A stretch of 64,000 bases of DNA from Harmothoe impar (GCA_947462335.1 OX381704.1:47310942-47374941); one strand, 5' to 3'; positions 25,733 through 38,600 are shown, numbered from the stretch's first letter. Notes: generated by a model not told the origin, from the letters alone. Program-made: numbers and translations.

Positions 25733-27075
25733 GTAGGTTACCACTTACTTATAGCCTTTGTGTGTGTGCTTTTATATCCTCAAGCATAGTTACCTGTAAT
25801 CGACCATAAGGTCCCGCCATTAAGTTTACGAAGCTAATGTACAGTGGTTTAAAAACTAAAAGTCGATGCGCAAGAAGATGGACTGCGTCTACATCCTCCT
25901 TCCCCACGAAACAACAGACTGTTAGACACAGCAGCGAGACTTAATTTGTCCTACAAATCAGTCTTTATATTCTATTATTAGATTATTTATGACACAGTAG
26001 TATATTGCTTCTGTACATAAATGACTGTGGAACGTTCCTGTTTTCATATACTACTTACATATTTCCAAACGGCTTGAATGTCACCGAACGTATACTCAAT
26101 GTCTCACCCTTAAAACCACTTGCCGCATTTAGCGTCTTGATAGTCATGTCTTTATTTATTATTTCTCTTTCCCACATAATTAGCCTTCCGTTTAGCTTCG
26201 ATTTGAGAGAGGCACTTTGAATATACGATAGCAATCTGGTGTTGTTCATAAAAACACATATGTATGATGTTTAACATATTACCTTTATGGGATAGAACTC
26301 TGACCCACCTATCCAAACGGTGTAGCAGAAATTCTCCCCAGTAGGAAAAATTATTTGATAAGACTGAGAGGGTCTGAAGGGTATGTAGCCCAAGAATGAC
26401 ATCGTTTTTCGCGTTTCGAAAGGTATTTTCAAAACACATTCTGATGCAGTTGCCCCGTGAAGAGAGATAAGTTATGTTCACTTTATGTTAACAAAGTTGC
26501 AGCAGGGTTACTAATGTAAGTAAGTTACCGATAGAAGAGGCAAAATCACTGAGTAAAATCGTATTCTGAAAACCCATTTTCTTGGCTACATGCCAGTTTT
26601 TACGGTTTATAAATCAGACTATTATTAAGATTTCTAGGGTAAGACCTGAACCAATTACCAGAAGGATTACTTCTTCTGAATCAAATAATCCCAACTAACA
26701 GCATTTCCTTGGTATGAGATTACAATCTGATATGCAATTAGTGTGTGTTTTTTTATATTATTATTTACTTCCTCCTTCCATTGAGTTAATTGCTGAGTTA
26801 TCTGTAGCCCAAATGAAAAAGAAGAAAAGATGTGGCTGCAGGGAAGGAGGGTAGTAGAGAGGCCTTCCCATTTGAAGGAGTCAGAAAAAGAGAGATATAG
26901 CAATAATCAGAAATGGGTTAATAATTGGTTTTGAAGCGTGTTTTGTAATACATTTCGACGGCGAATTACGATGTAATCCTTGGGATACCCTATTAATACT
27001 AAGGTCCCATATAGTAGCTGTTTCTATCATATTGCTTCCTTGTTGCTCATGCTCCACCAACCCTACAACCAACAG
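25733..27075 (+). other. ALK intron 10 (1.3 kb)
   Basis: AT-rich intron with no recognisable element or conserved exon. ORFs reading through it on both strands are short and compositionally random. Confidence 0.75.
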
Positions 27076-28308
27076 GACCCTGAGGTGATCCACTCTCCGC
27101 TGCCCGTCTTCAGAAGACCACCGTCCATTGAACGGGATGCCACCATCATGCGGCCCCGTGATTCAGACCGTATGGTACTCACCGTCGACCCTCCACCCAA
27201 GTACCTCGAACCAGGCTCTCCCAACTCCATGGATCAGCTCATCGGACCACAGAGCCCTGACTTTGACGACCTTCTCCGGAAGAAGCCCAACATGCGTGCT
27301 AGTGCCGAGTCCATCGACGAGTTGCTGCATCAGGAGGATGTTCAGAGACGAGCTCCTCCAGTGGGTGCAGCCACGGGGATTGCTGCTCCAGGGGGTGGAC
27401 ATCACAAGGAGCCTCCCTGTAGCTTCCCCACACCCAACCACTTCTCCTACCAGCGGGTGTGGGACTATGAGGGTATGGACGACTCCACCGGGGAGGACAC
27501 TACCGTGGCTGAGGTGCTGGAGGCCCAGGTGGTGGCTGACGGAGGTGCCAGTGGTGCCAGTGGTGCCAGTATAGGTGAGGGGGTAGGTTTTGTGAGCAGA
27601 CCGGAAATGCGCCATCATCATCAGCACCCGGCCGGAAGTAGTGCAGCGAGTTGTGGTGAGCCGGTGGTACAACGACAACCGAGCATCAAGAGTGCCCCCA
27701 CGGCGGCACAGGATTTGAGTCCCGGCGACAGCGGCAAGAGCTCCCTGGAGAACCTTTCCCAAACAGACCTAAGCAGCGCACAGGTGAGCGGTGACCCCAG
27801 TCCCACTCACACTGGTGGCGCAGCCCTGGAGGGCATGTCCCGAAACCCGGCCCAGCAGAAAGGGGGTCGCGGGGGGCCTCTACCCGTGAGTAGCTCCTCA
27901 AACCCCACCCCGCGCCTCCAAAACGCGCCGGCACCTTTTGCCACTGCCGCGAGCAGCTCAACCGGAAGTACAGACGCCGCCGACCCCTGGGAGCGACGCC
28001 AGCAGCCGGATGTGGCGTCACGACCTCAGCCCCACCATGGAGACCTAGTCGTACCTGTGACGACCTCAAATCCCTGTTATGTCAACGTCGACATGACCGG
28101 AAGTGACATGAGCGGAAACACAGGTGTGCATGGTAGTCGGCCATTGACGACTTACCGGACACAAATGCCCAGTATGGGTGACTCCCGGGAGGATGAGGAG
28201 GCTGGGCAGGACCCTGGAGACTCGGGGGTAGTGATAGACTTTAAGGGGAATAACACGTCCCTGCTCAACAAAGGCCAGCTGGACAATGGGGGACAAACAT
28301 GGCTATGA
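27076..28308 (+). CDS. Alk: ALK terminal exon: long cytoplasmic tail
   Basis: The acceptor is AACCAACAG ending at 27075; the stop TGA is at 28306-28308. The exon gives 410 residues, clearly longer than the human ALK tail after the kinase (about 230, from memory). The start DPEVIHSPLPVF matches the family; the rest is low-complexity: Ser, Gly, Pro and Ala rich, with a His cluster near 27608-27630. There are only a few tyrosines. One stands out at 28069-28089: NPCYVNV, which joins an NPxY (PTB-domain) motif to YVNV (Grb2 SH2 consensus). The in-frame ATG at 26980 is intronic and is not a start. Confidence 0.93.
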   Translation, partial: DPEVIHSPLPVFRRPPSIERDATIMRPRDSDRMVLTVDPPPKYLEPGSPNSMDQLIGPQSPDFDDLLRKKPNMRASAESIDELLHQEDVQRRAPPVGAATGIAAPGGGHHKEPPCSFPTPNHFSYQRVWDYEGMDDSTGEDTTVAEVLEAQVVADGGASGASGASIGEGVGFVSRPEMRHHHQHPAGSSAASCGEPVVQRQPSIKSAPTAAQDLSPGDSGKSSLENLSQTDLSSAQVSGDPSPTHTGGAALEGMSRNPAQQKGGRGGPLPVSSSSNPTPRLQNAPAPFATAASSSTGSTDAADPWERRQQPDVASRPQPHHGDLVVPVTTSNPCYVNVDMTGSDMSGNTGVHGSRPLTTYRTQMPSMGDSREDEEAGQDPGDSGVVIDFKGNNTSLLNKGQLDNGGQTWL

Positions 28309-28797
28309 TAGTGTGTCTACCCCCAGTACATGTATACCCTCCGTGCTGACTTCTTTATCAAATGAGAAATGATCATCTTGTATGTTCATATTGTAAATTC
28401 AGTATTATGACTTAACTGACCTGCCATAGTTTGCTCAGTGATGGGATAGCATTGCAGTACTACTGACAGAGAAGCCTGTGCGACAATCGGTGTAATTGGA
28501 GTGCATCTTTTGGTTAATTGTCCTGAGGTCAATACTCGAAATGCACTTCTTGTCCCCTTGGCCTGAATTGCTCAAAAGAAAACTCATAAGCCGAAGGACG
28601 GCAAGGACGGCGGCCAGTGCATGAACAGTCTACACCCACGCCGGCAGGTAGAGATTGGCCATTGGGGGATATTGAGAAGACTTGTTTGAGATAAGGGTTG
28701 GGTGGTGTCAGCGTCTTGCTGCCCTCGCAGCCCATGTACATACAAATGACTGCCGTGGCCGCTGGTATATAACGAGGGGTGTCAGGTCCGGGCTAAT
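28309..28797 (+). other. 3' flank of ALK, probable 3' UTR
   Basis: The sequence after the stop has no ORF of note. The polyadenylation site cannot be fixed: no AATAAA occurs before a MITE starts at 28798; the first clear one found is at 29577. GC content rises at 28560-28760. Confidence 0.4.
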
Positions 28798-29096
28798 CAT
28801 CAGAGGCGTAGGAAGCAAATCTTCATTGGGGGGGCCCAGTGGGGCCCACTCCAACCAGCCTTAAGTATCGGTTTTTATGCATTATGCATCATATACACAC
28901 CTATATTAGACTTTATGGCAAAGTAGTATTTGAGCCGCTTTTAGTTCTGATTTGGGGGCCCAGCCCCCCTGGACCCACGTTTCCCTACATGGGAGAGGTA
29001 AGGATTGAAAATTGTGTGTATTATATTAAAGGTCTTGAACATTTTTGGGGGGCCCAAACATATTCACCCCCCCCCTCCTTTTCCTACGCCACTGAT
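28798..29096. mobile_element. MITE with CAGNGGCGTAGGAA ends (hAT-like)
   Basis: ATCATCAGAGGCGTAGGAA on the left is mirrored by TTCCTACGCCACTGATCAT on the right. CAGTGGCGTAGG ends are common in hAT-derived MITEs. Inside are G- and C-runs with GGGGGGCCCA and GGGGGCCCAGCCCC. An 8-bp duplication could not be read clearly. Confidence 0.6.
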
Positions 29097-29298
29097 CATC
29101 TCTTACAGCCTTCCCGCAACACGCGCTCCTGTGGCCATATATATTGTAGTGACGAGGCAGGATTGAGTCCAACCTGGTTCTATCGGTATTCATCCATGTT
29201 CTTATAATGACTGTGTTGTTTTGTGACGACACACTGTATGGAGATCATTCAGTGTGTGAATATTTACTGAAAAGTGTTGTTCCTTAGGGACGAGTAAT

Positions 29299-29600
29299 GC
29301 CCTGCCAGCTGGAGGGGCTTGTTGCCGGGGGGGGGGGCTCATATTGAACGAAGGGCCCTCGATGGGGGAGGGGAAATGGGCAAAAGAAGATTAGCATCAA
29401 TATTGGGGACGGTCGAAACTAAATACGGTCGACCTAAGTACTCACGAATACATAATTCCACGCGTATGCGTTTTTTTTGCAAAAATCAGAAGTTGGTGGA
29501 AGGTCGAGATTACTTTCGGCTAATTGGTGAGGGGAGGGGAGGGTGTGGGAAAATCCACCAGGTCCCCCCAGCTGGTAATAAATGCCTCGCCCCTTATAGC
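29299..29600. repeat. G-rich repeat with CCAGCTGG words
   Basis: GCCAGCTGGAGGGGCTTGTT at 29303 is partly mirrored by CCAGCTGGTAATAAATGCC near 29568. The right part resembles 19040-19085 (GGAAAATACCCCCTCCACC, AGCTCGTAATAAATTGC). Boundaries uncertain; the AATAAA here is part of the repeat. Confidence 0.4.
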
Positions 29601-29718
29601 AACTTTTCAGAATGCTAGCAAGCGATGCCCATTCATCTTGACATTTATATTTATAAACGACATCATACTCTCATGTCAGTTGCTGTTACCTATGTTCTTA
29701 CTGCATGATAGAGATATA

Positions 29719-30145
29719 AGGTGGGGCTCCACTAACCGATTTTATTCACAAATCGGGGCTATTCTCACGAATCTGTTACACACCATAACAATTATATGCC
29801 TTAAGCAGGGAGGCACTATAAACCCTGCCATAGGTTTATGTTTGTCAACAACGTTTATGTTTATAAACAAGTGGAAAATAGAATTGCCAAGGCTATACAA
29901 CACGATTTAGGTCCCGATTTAAGCCCCGATTTTGCATCTCAGGCTGATCTGGGCCTCCGATTTCATATCAAACAGGTTTGATTTTCATTTATCTGATGTC
30001 CCCCCATTCACAGGGCTCTAATCGGCCGATTTATGCACAAAAACAGATAGGAAATGTGTTTTTGTTTTGACCTGATCAGACTGTAAAGACCTATATGATC
30101 GGTTTGTGAGAATGGCCCAAAAATCGGGTAGTGGAGTCCCAGCTG
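29719..30145 (+). mobile_element. Mariner-like MITE, 427 bp, TA duplication
   Basis: TA at 29717-29718 and 30146-30147. Left end AGGTGGGGCTCCACTAACCG plus ATTTT; the right end reverse-complements to CAGCTGGGACTCCACTACCC plus GATTTTT. Inner arms continue (ATTCTCACGAAT and GTGAGAATGG). No ORF. Confidence 0.7.
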
Positions 30146-30147
30146 TA

Positions 30148-33100
30148 CTGGAGGTGTTTGCATGGTGTATGAGGAGAATGGCGGCAAGAGTGTATAGCCT
30201 ATTTGGTGGCTTTTATGAATTGATACAGCTGCCAGGTCAAAATGCATGTCTAAGGATAATGAAATACACATGTGACTGGATTCTAATGGTGCTTTACTGA
30301 TAGAAATACTATTCGCTGTATGTCCATATACCGAATAGACATTACATACAGTTAACTAAGGTTCAAAGTACAAACGTTCGTGAATTGCTATAGAAGGACT
30401 GTCCAAAGGCCCGGTTACACTGAATTTAAAAGCGATTTGGGTCATAAGATAGGACGATGTACATACCAAATTATATATGGGAAAATTCTGATCTTGATCC
30501 AATAATCAGTTATATTTGTGACTGGTCTGACCGGGCCTTGATATCAAAATGTCATAGATGCTTAATGTAAAAAGAGTTTCACGGCTCGAGGGAGTATCAT
30601 ATTTTGTCTATGATTGCATAGATAAATGGTTCTGACCCTACTTGGTGTCATATGATATACTCATCAACATGCGTCATCAATTTTAGATGGGCAATGTTCT
30701 TGGTTTACTTTAATTTTAGGACGCATGGGGGCGTTACACAACGTAGTATATCATAATAGTTTCAAAACACATTCCAGCCATCTTCTCTTTTACTTAGTTC
30801 AGAACTCTTCAGCGATCACGTTAGACCATCGAATCAAGGGCGTGACATGAAGCGCTCTGCAGTGTAACTACAGATACAGATATTTGAGACTCTTCTTAAA
30901 CCATTTAATTGAAGGGCCGAGCAGACTAATTTTAAGAACTAGAGATTTCACCATAAAATAAGGGATATCCTGTAGAAATGCATTGATCTGCACCTCTCTT
31001 TTGTATCCAGGCTGAAATCAGATCGAATCTTCATGTCTGCGCAACTAATGTGACTTATTCACTAGGGTTTTTAAGTCATATCCTATAACATTAACGGCCA
31101 TGTCACACTGGATGCAAAACATCACAGTCTCACAAAACATTAAAGTTTCAAACTACAAATAGAGAGGTAAAATGATTAATGTCTCCAAAACAACGGTATT
31201 TCCATAGTGAGACGAAGTTCCTTAAGGATAATGAAAGACTGCTAAACTATGTACAACTAACCTTTTCAAGTCTGAAGCATTCCCTTCAATCCAAAAGTCC
31301 AGCATCGATTGTTGCTAGACTCTCGTGCAAATAAAGTGATGGACTCTAAAATGATAGTTCAGCATTCTATAAAGGAGAGTCGAGCATTGCCTTGGTTAAA
31401 TTGCCTGGCTATGGAAACATGTTTTGGTTTGGTGACACTGTCAGGATGATGCTCATTTTCTCTATGTGATGGCACGATCTCACTTAACACAAGAAATGGA
31501 TAATGGAAATACACATGCTTAACCGATTGGGATGCTGAAATTCCTATACACAAAAAATAATTAGCATTTGAATTAACAATTGTCACCAAACTATATGATA
31601 AAAAAAAGTCTCAACTGAAGCAAGATAATTCGTGTTTTATGGAGAAATCTCTCATTCTTGAAACTAGTCGGACAGGGTCTTGAACGTCTAGAAATCACCC
31701 GGTAAACGTCAAGATACTGATAAACATGTGCAATTCTCGGCCAAATATTGCGTGCACAGGTCGCATATGGAACAATGGAATTATCAAAATTGAGCAATTA
31801 ACTTAGAGATTATTGTTTGACAGTCTGGAAGTAATATGGTGTCAAAAGCAATGGAACAGTGCAATATCAAAGTAGAACCCACATGTTTGTCATTGTTGGA
31901 ATCGCCTGTTTGTTCATACGGGATCGGTTATCCTGTATCTTTTTTACAATAGGAAGTGGCAGCTCATGTCCCTTGGTTGGCTGAGTAGGTTAACGTGAAT
32001 ACTGATACAAACATATTGGTATTACATAAATAGTGCATGAAGATGGAGGCAATGGTAAAATATCGTTCACAGTTATTTACTATGTTTTATTATTAACACA
32101 CAGAAAATAAAGTGAATCAATGTCGCCAACACTACTTTCTTATAAATAGGGCATCAGTTTGAGTTTAACCAATTATTTATTTTGCTATATATTCACATGG
32201 CGTGGGGCTCTTTGCGGTATAGCTGCCTATGAGTATAGTTTGGCGACATTAACTCATGTCACTGTCTGTGTAGATAGTGGATGTTATAATCAGTATATTG
32301 TATGTACATACTTTATTCCAAAGGCCTTCACGTCGTCTTGAAATACATCCCCCATTCTTGTAAATTTATGTGAAACTGTTATTTATATAGAACATGACAT
32401 ATGAACTGCTGAGAAGACTGAAGCTCCATCCATGTAAGCTCTATCTCTGCAATTAGATTTAGCTCAACTAAATGACATCATCGTTTGCTCATTCGCGTAT
32501 GCCAGTAAATATAATGTAAATAATCTAATGCTGTCCTGGCCTACATAGATAGGAAATATATTGTGTTTTGACGTGAAGCGATTGGACAGAGCCCACCGAT
32601 ATGATATGTCATTTATGTTGTACAGGGTAGGCACTGTTTGAGCGCATGGAGAGTAACTCCATAAACCTGTATAGAGTACGTAAAGCAAAGATGGTATTTT
32701 TGTAATGCTTAACTCATCCTCAAATAATGTACAACTATATAAATGGTTAAATAACTAAGTAGTGATTGTGGGACAGGGTAAATCGTTATAAACCTTCAGC
32801 CCTCTTCTGTTTTGGTATGCAGTTGATTGTTGATATATCACAGATTAATGATTGCTTTTAAATATGGTCTTATGAATTGATTAAATCCATTTACCCATTT
32901 TATCAAAGTGCCTTTAGAAATGTATACGGGTTAGCTAGAGGATTATTGGCGGAAAAACATTCACAGAATGCAGTCACCATGTTTGTATGATAAGTGTTAG
33001 AGATTGACGCAAAGTGGAGATTCAATCTATGAGCACTAAATCGCAATATCCTTCTGTCATTGATAATCCAACATACTTTTGACAATCAATATTTCAGTTA

Positions 33101-35805
33101 AGCTAAGACTTCATCCTGTGGGCGTCTCTGTGTGGTAATGAATTAGAAATAAACGTAATGCCCTCGGAGCAGCTCCCCTCACGCCTCAGCTATAGGCCTC
33201 TGCCCATTAGTTCTATCTACCTGCCTTCCTAAATTCTATATATGTTATTTACATCAGTTGTCAAAGCAGAACAGAGCAACCAATCCATAGTTTGAAGGCC
33301 AGTGGAGGTAATTAACACCGAAGAAAATACCTGACGCATGCATCCCTGTTTCTATGGAGAATGTTTCACTTTTTTAGAACAGTTAATTCACACAGTGGCA
33401 AGTGCTAATGAAGCACTGGGACTACAAATCAAATATTCAACCCCTCTTATTCAATTCAAATTCAGATTATAACCTTTAGATATTTTTGATAGTGTTGTTT
33501 TATTTTTCCATGTCAAAGTGTCTGCATAAACCTTACATAAATATGGATGTCCGATATAAGCGAGAACATAGACAATGATCTATGATCATCTGTGGTAACA
33601 CACCCTTTGTTGTTGTAAAATAAAGGAGTAAACCCTCACAATGTGTCTTGTTATTGAATAAATCTCGTATTTATTTATCTCATAATTCTAGTATTGGCAA
33701 ATCTATACGCTATCCACTGTGACAAAGCTAGTTTTGTATTCAGTGCAGTAGCTTCACTTGTAGTTGTAGTGAACACTGAACTACCACTCGTCTCCCGGGG
33801 GTGATGGTTACCACGGTGACCATGACAGCTTGTGCCATAGGGATGAGTGTTGTATAGGAAAATACATGGAAGCATCTCCAGTTGCGAAGAGATTCAAATA
33901 GCATCTGTTTCTATGCTGAACTATTCGCCTATATATATTATATATGCTTACGCATGCTAATTTCCGAAGACCTTGTAAAGTGAAGTTTCCAAAACAGCCC
34001 TATATCTTCCATATTGCTTGAGTAAATTGAAGTTACTAGGGTTCCATGTCACAAGATTTATTGGATTTATAATCCCATATAGGCCTACATGTGTATACCA
34101 ATGCACCTAATAGATAATAGAGTATATTCAGGCGCAAGATTCTTCCGGCCTTTGCAGGATTTCCGGAGGACAGCTTTTAAAGGCTAAAAGCTCACCCCTG
34201 TGATTTGTACAGATCCTATGAGAAACTATTTTAACATTAATAGGGGGGGGGGTCTTCTTCTCTGGAGGTGCCCCATCCCACAACATATGCATTCATGCTG
34301 GTGCTTTCTTGTATCCTTCAGTTATTGACCTCTTCACAGCAAAATGCATCTTCTGTCTTCTAGCCATCACAACTACATAACATAAGGTTCTTCTGCCCGG
34401 ATAATGTCTTGGTCGAGAGTGTTAATGGTCTATTTTCCACATGTTTTTTTGTTGTTGTCGGTCTTGAGATGTTTTCTGGATGGGTCTGCACATTGTCAAT
34501 AACACGCACTGTGGGATACTCACATACATTACGTTAGTAGTTGGGTAGATAACAGATAAACATCTGAAAAGTAATTAAATGGAGCTTTTTCTTTATCAAT
34601 TTAAATTTCCGCTCTTGGTTACAGTATACTGCCGATGTAGACCCATTCGTCGGTGGTTGGAAACCAAGAGCTAAATTATTTCCAATTATAGGCTAGATGT
34701 ATTCTCAAATTTAAATGTATGTGTATATTGTTTCTGTATTGTATAATTTCTGTTTGATATCTGTTTATGTTAGGTTATTTCGTGAAGACAGCTAGGTTAC
34801 TTAGTGGTCTTACATCGGTTTGTCTTATCGTAGAGACGTATTATAAGAAACTAATCAAAGAATATAGGCACACCGGTTAGCTGCTTTTTTCATGTCTGGT
34901 CTTGGGACATTTTCGCATTCATGAATCCTCACATGGTGTTGAGAGCTATTTCTATGGATATCGACTTTGTAGGCATACGGTCTGTCTCACTAGCCGTATC
35001 TGTTGATTGTTTCTGCACTAAGGACAGAGTCTTATAGGGTACATACACTGTCTACTACATGTATACATAACGACTATAGGTGAAAGGGGAGATGCACATT
35101 GGTCCACATATCGTATGATATATTTTCCACATTCTTTTGTATCGTGAATAGAACTAATTTTACATTATGATAGTTGGTTCGTAGAAAAATGGATCACCAC
35201 ATTGGCAACAACACACACAATATGCTTCAATATGTGCTTACTTCAAAGTGGATTATATCTTAAACCTTTACGACAACTATGTATGTATGCATTAAATATA
35301 TTGGTTCAAGTGGCCGATCCTGACACAATCCGCCTGAACATACTTTGGTTCATGCTTGCCGACGACTACTTATTACATGACCTCTGGGAGTCGTATTATA
35401 AACACGATGATACTATCACTTATTGATATTGGGCAATACTGGACAGTACCTGGTCCGAGATGAGGTTAATTAATTGCTTAACTACATGAGAGGGGGGTGC
35501 ATTTTCCTACGCATCTGCGAAAATGAAGTTCCACATTCCTGGAAAAGGATAAAACACCCCCCCCCCTCCCATTCCATATACCGTAAACATAATTTCAAAC
35601 AAAATCTACACTACAGTTGGCTAAGAGAACAAAGGAAATGGGCTGACTTATTGCATACATGGCTTTATGTGATGCGGTCCATTGGTCACCTCTCCTACTG
35701 TAGGTGTAAGTCAAATCTGAGAGATATTCTGACACATTTAGAGAGATATGCTGATTTCTGAATACAGCCAATGGCGTCCCAGATGGTGGTGGTAGGGGAG
35801 CATTA
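30148..35805. other. AT-rich intergenic DNA, no feature recognised
   Basis: ORFs here are short with no domain signature. Apart from G-runs (34242 and 35491 area) and scattered AATAAA words, I see no repeat ends, gene starts or RNA genes. Confidence 0.6.
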
Positions 35806-36104
35806 CTCTCGTTACCAAACCCTTTCAAAGGAAGGCTCTGGTTACAAATACTATGACCTTGAACTTGGATATTGATGGGTTTAGGCAGTCCCTGTGGTTA
35901 GCTTGGAACCAGTGAACGGGAAGCAGAATGTAAGATATACTGGTGGTGCCGCCGTTTTACTATCATAATTTCTGGTTCCATTTCTGGTTCCTATTCGCTG
36001 GTTCCAAACTAACCACACCATGTGGTCCTTGCAGGGACTGCCTAAACCCAGTAATATCCAAGTTCAATGCCATAGTGGTTGTTACCAGAGCCTTTGGTAA
36101 CGAG
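35806..36104. mobile_element. 300-bp imperfect palindrome (foldback element)
   Basis: Left arm from CTCGTTACCAAA (35808) and right arm ending TTTGGTAACGAG (36104) are inverted copies. Shared words include GGCTCTGGTTAC, TTGAACTTGGATATT, GGGTTTAGGCAGTCCCTG and TTGGAACCAG. The arms are about 140 bp and meet near 35955. A short insertion in the left arm (CCCTTTCAAAGGAA) breaks symmetry. No duplication read. Confidence 0.75.
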
Positions 36105-38234
36105 GGTAGGGGAGTATGGGCTTGGTGGATTTACTCGTGAGAGCCCCCCCCCCCCCCCCACTCTGATACATGTACTTGTTACCACCCCCTTAACCAACTG
36201 TTATATACATGATCCTCTCAGTATATTTCGGGGAATTTGGGGAATCAGTATAATGTTAGTCTTAGTCTTAATCTTAGTCTTAAACTGGAGGGCTTGAACT
36301 GCAAAAGCAGTGTAGAAAACGAGGGCAATGTGTAATTTAGGGCTATGGTATAGGTAAGTTAAATTCGTAAGATTGAACAAGTGATCTATATCACAAATGA
36401 CTCAGGGTCAGGGTGTTTAGGTGATTGAATTTTATGGGCACTCACTGCCTATATGATCAGCACCAAATTTATTTTAGTTACAATCATGCATTCATGGATT
36501 CTGAGTTCAAAAATGTGTTCATCAGTGAAAACTAACAACATTTGATGTGTAACACAATTTCACCAGACACAACTTCGCCTACAACTTCACCCAACATTGC
36601 CGGGCCACAGGCACCCTATTGTTTGCCGGAAATCAAGTCGATCGGAGTATAAACAGTGATGCTATCTGCATTTCCGTTTTCACCAGCCAAACTCCATATT
36701 TTTCGGTTTCACACATTTTTGTTTAGTTAACCTATCTGCATCATTGTTGGTCGGTTTGCTCACATAACTTTCATAACCCATGATCTGCAAAATGAAGACC
36801 CCACATACCTAATTGCATAAATTTTCCGCCAAGACCTGACCAATCTAATGGAGCTCACATATTATTTTGAGAATGTGTCACTTTTCAAACCTATTTTGCT
36901 ACTAAATTAGAAGGTGAAAGTATGAAACTTCTTGGTATAATGTTACTTGAATGTTCTTATATCGATTCAGCTTGGTATCATATAATTATTGTCATATGAT
37001 AATCATTCTCACTTTTATTCTCAGATTTCCATTGCATTCGATGCTTAAGCAGAAAGTCTTAATTAAGACGCCTATTTTTTAAATGGTAGAAAAAAAAGCA
37101 TTTATTGCATGAAAACATAACAATATTGGAGTAGCCTATAATAATGCCTTCTGCACATAACCACAACTCTTTTCAATTGACTTTGACCTTATGCATTCAT
37201 TTTACAGAAATAATGAGAAAAATTGAGAGTATGTTCTGAAAAACTCTGGACGAAAGTGAGTGCCTCACTAGCTGGCGCCAAAAACTTAGGTTGTGTTTTT
37301 ATTTACACAAAGACATGTTTGACCGATTTGTTTAATATTCCAGAAATGTTGATAGAATCAAATGCATTATATTGAAATGACCTTGATAGAAAAAGAGAGA
37401 ATTTTAGCTGGTAATGTATCCTTAAAGCATATCTCCAGGGAAGGAGCTGTCAGTATAGGAATCTGGAGCTATACCCTGTGGGTCCGCCATTTTAAATTTC
37501 GCTGGTTGAGGTTAAACCCACTGATAAGACATCCCACTGTAGGTACAAATAGGGGACAAACAGGGGACAGGCTTGTAACAGTCTTATCAGCTCGTATCAG
37601 TGCATGTCGCCGTAACTAGCGCACCTCCATCCAGACCCCTATACGCACCTCCTATATATATATTCAGTATTCAGAACTAGATCACTACAGAAAAGCAAAA
37701 ATGCACGCTCACAGGACACCTATGAGTCAAGGTAGCGGTGAAGAAGGAGTTTAACACATACTGCAAGGGAAGCAGAAAGAAATATTTCCAGGACATGAGA
37801 AGGCAAAGACCTGGGTGAAAGCCACTACAAGTAGCAAATGGTGCATATAAAATAAAATAATGCCAAGCGTTTAGCCCACTTGAATCAAGAGATAACCCGA
37901 CGCTATTATGAAAACTTCTTAGTAGATACACAAACTGTTTTCCTTTTATACACTGTAATCAACTCCATTTATTGTACATAAAATCTTTTATTTCTGTTAC
38001 AACTGCATGACCAATGTGATATTCACTGTACATGTACATTAAACCACTGTGATGTTGTAAAAAAGTTTACAAATCTCACTAGGATGCCTAAGCATACATA
38101 CATTATGCATGTAAAACTGAAAGCTGACTAGCGATATACATTTGTACCTATTGAACCCGGACGGATATTTGTAACTGAAAATCACTATGTGAAGTTATAA
38201 ATAAACACTTTAAAAAAAATTGACCGCTACTTAA
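36105..38234. other. Intergenic, with paired 80-bp direct repeats just beyond
   Basis: A C-run at 36147-36159 and AT-rich DNA. The block at 36365-36445 (AGATTGAACAAGTGATC, CACAAATGACTCAGGGTCAG) recurs at 38519-38600 in the same orientation. No coding signal. Confidence 0.5.
36365..36445 (+). repeat. 80-bp direct repeat, copy 1
   Basis: Shares GATTGAAC, GTGAT, ATCACAAATGAC, CAGGGTCAGGGTG and AGTGATTGAATT-type words with 38519-38600. The copies are 2.15 kb apart. Confidence 0.6.
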
Positions 38235-38319
38235 ACCCGCAGATCTTACTGCACGTCCAGTAACAGTCAGAGTGCAGTCGGGACAGGTACTCAGCCCTAT
38301 ATATAGGGGCGCCGGGCCT
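38235..38319 (+). mobile_element. 85-bp MITE flanked by TTAA/TTAG
   Basis: TTAA at 38231-38234, TTAG at 38320-38323. ACCCGCAGATCTTACTGC ... GCGCCGGGCCT. Same family and exact length as 18012-18096. Confidence 0.65.
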
Positions 38320-38518
38320 TTAGGGAAACAGTTGTCCTACACTTGTTGTGCAGTGCTAAATTAAAAATCTCGATAGGGGTCTATAACCAGAGAATGTCGA
38401 GCTTCTAAAAGCGTCTGAATTCCAACCACAAAGTGGCCTTCCTTGGGTTAACTGCTTTTCACAAAAGTACGTTTACCTTTGTTTTTGAGTTTTATCATGA
38501 TGCCTGTAGAATGCATGA

Positions 38519-38600
38519 AAGATTGAACGTGTGATTTACATCACAAATGACGCAGGGTCAGGGTGACTAAGTGATTGAATTCAATGATTGAGCATCAGAA
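38519..38600 (+). repeat. 80-bp direct repeat, copy 2
   Basis: See 36365-36445. CACAAATGACGCAGGGTCAG here versus CACAAATGACTCAGGGTCAG there. Confidence 0.6.

Noticed and set aside
26980..27075. In-frame ATG and upstream extension of the ALK tail ORF
   Set aside because: Intronic; the acceptor at 27075 and the family motif DPEVI mark the exon start.
27163..27762. 199-codon minus-strand ORF
   Set aside because: It is antisense to the GC-rich ALK tail exon, whose plus frame is supported by homology and splicing.
29577..29582. ALK polyadenylation signal AATAAA
   Set aside because: It lies within a dispersed repeat beyond a MITE, 1.3 kb after the stop; no support that the transcript reaches it.
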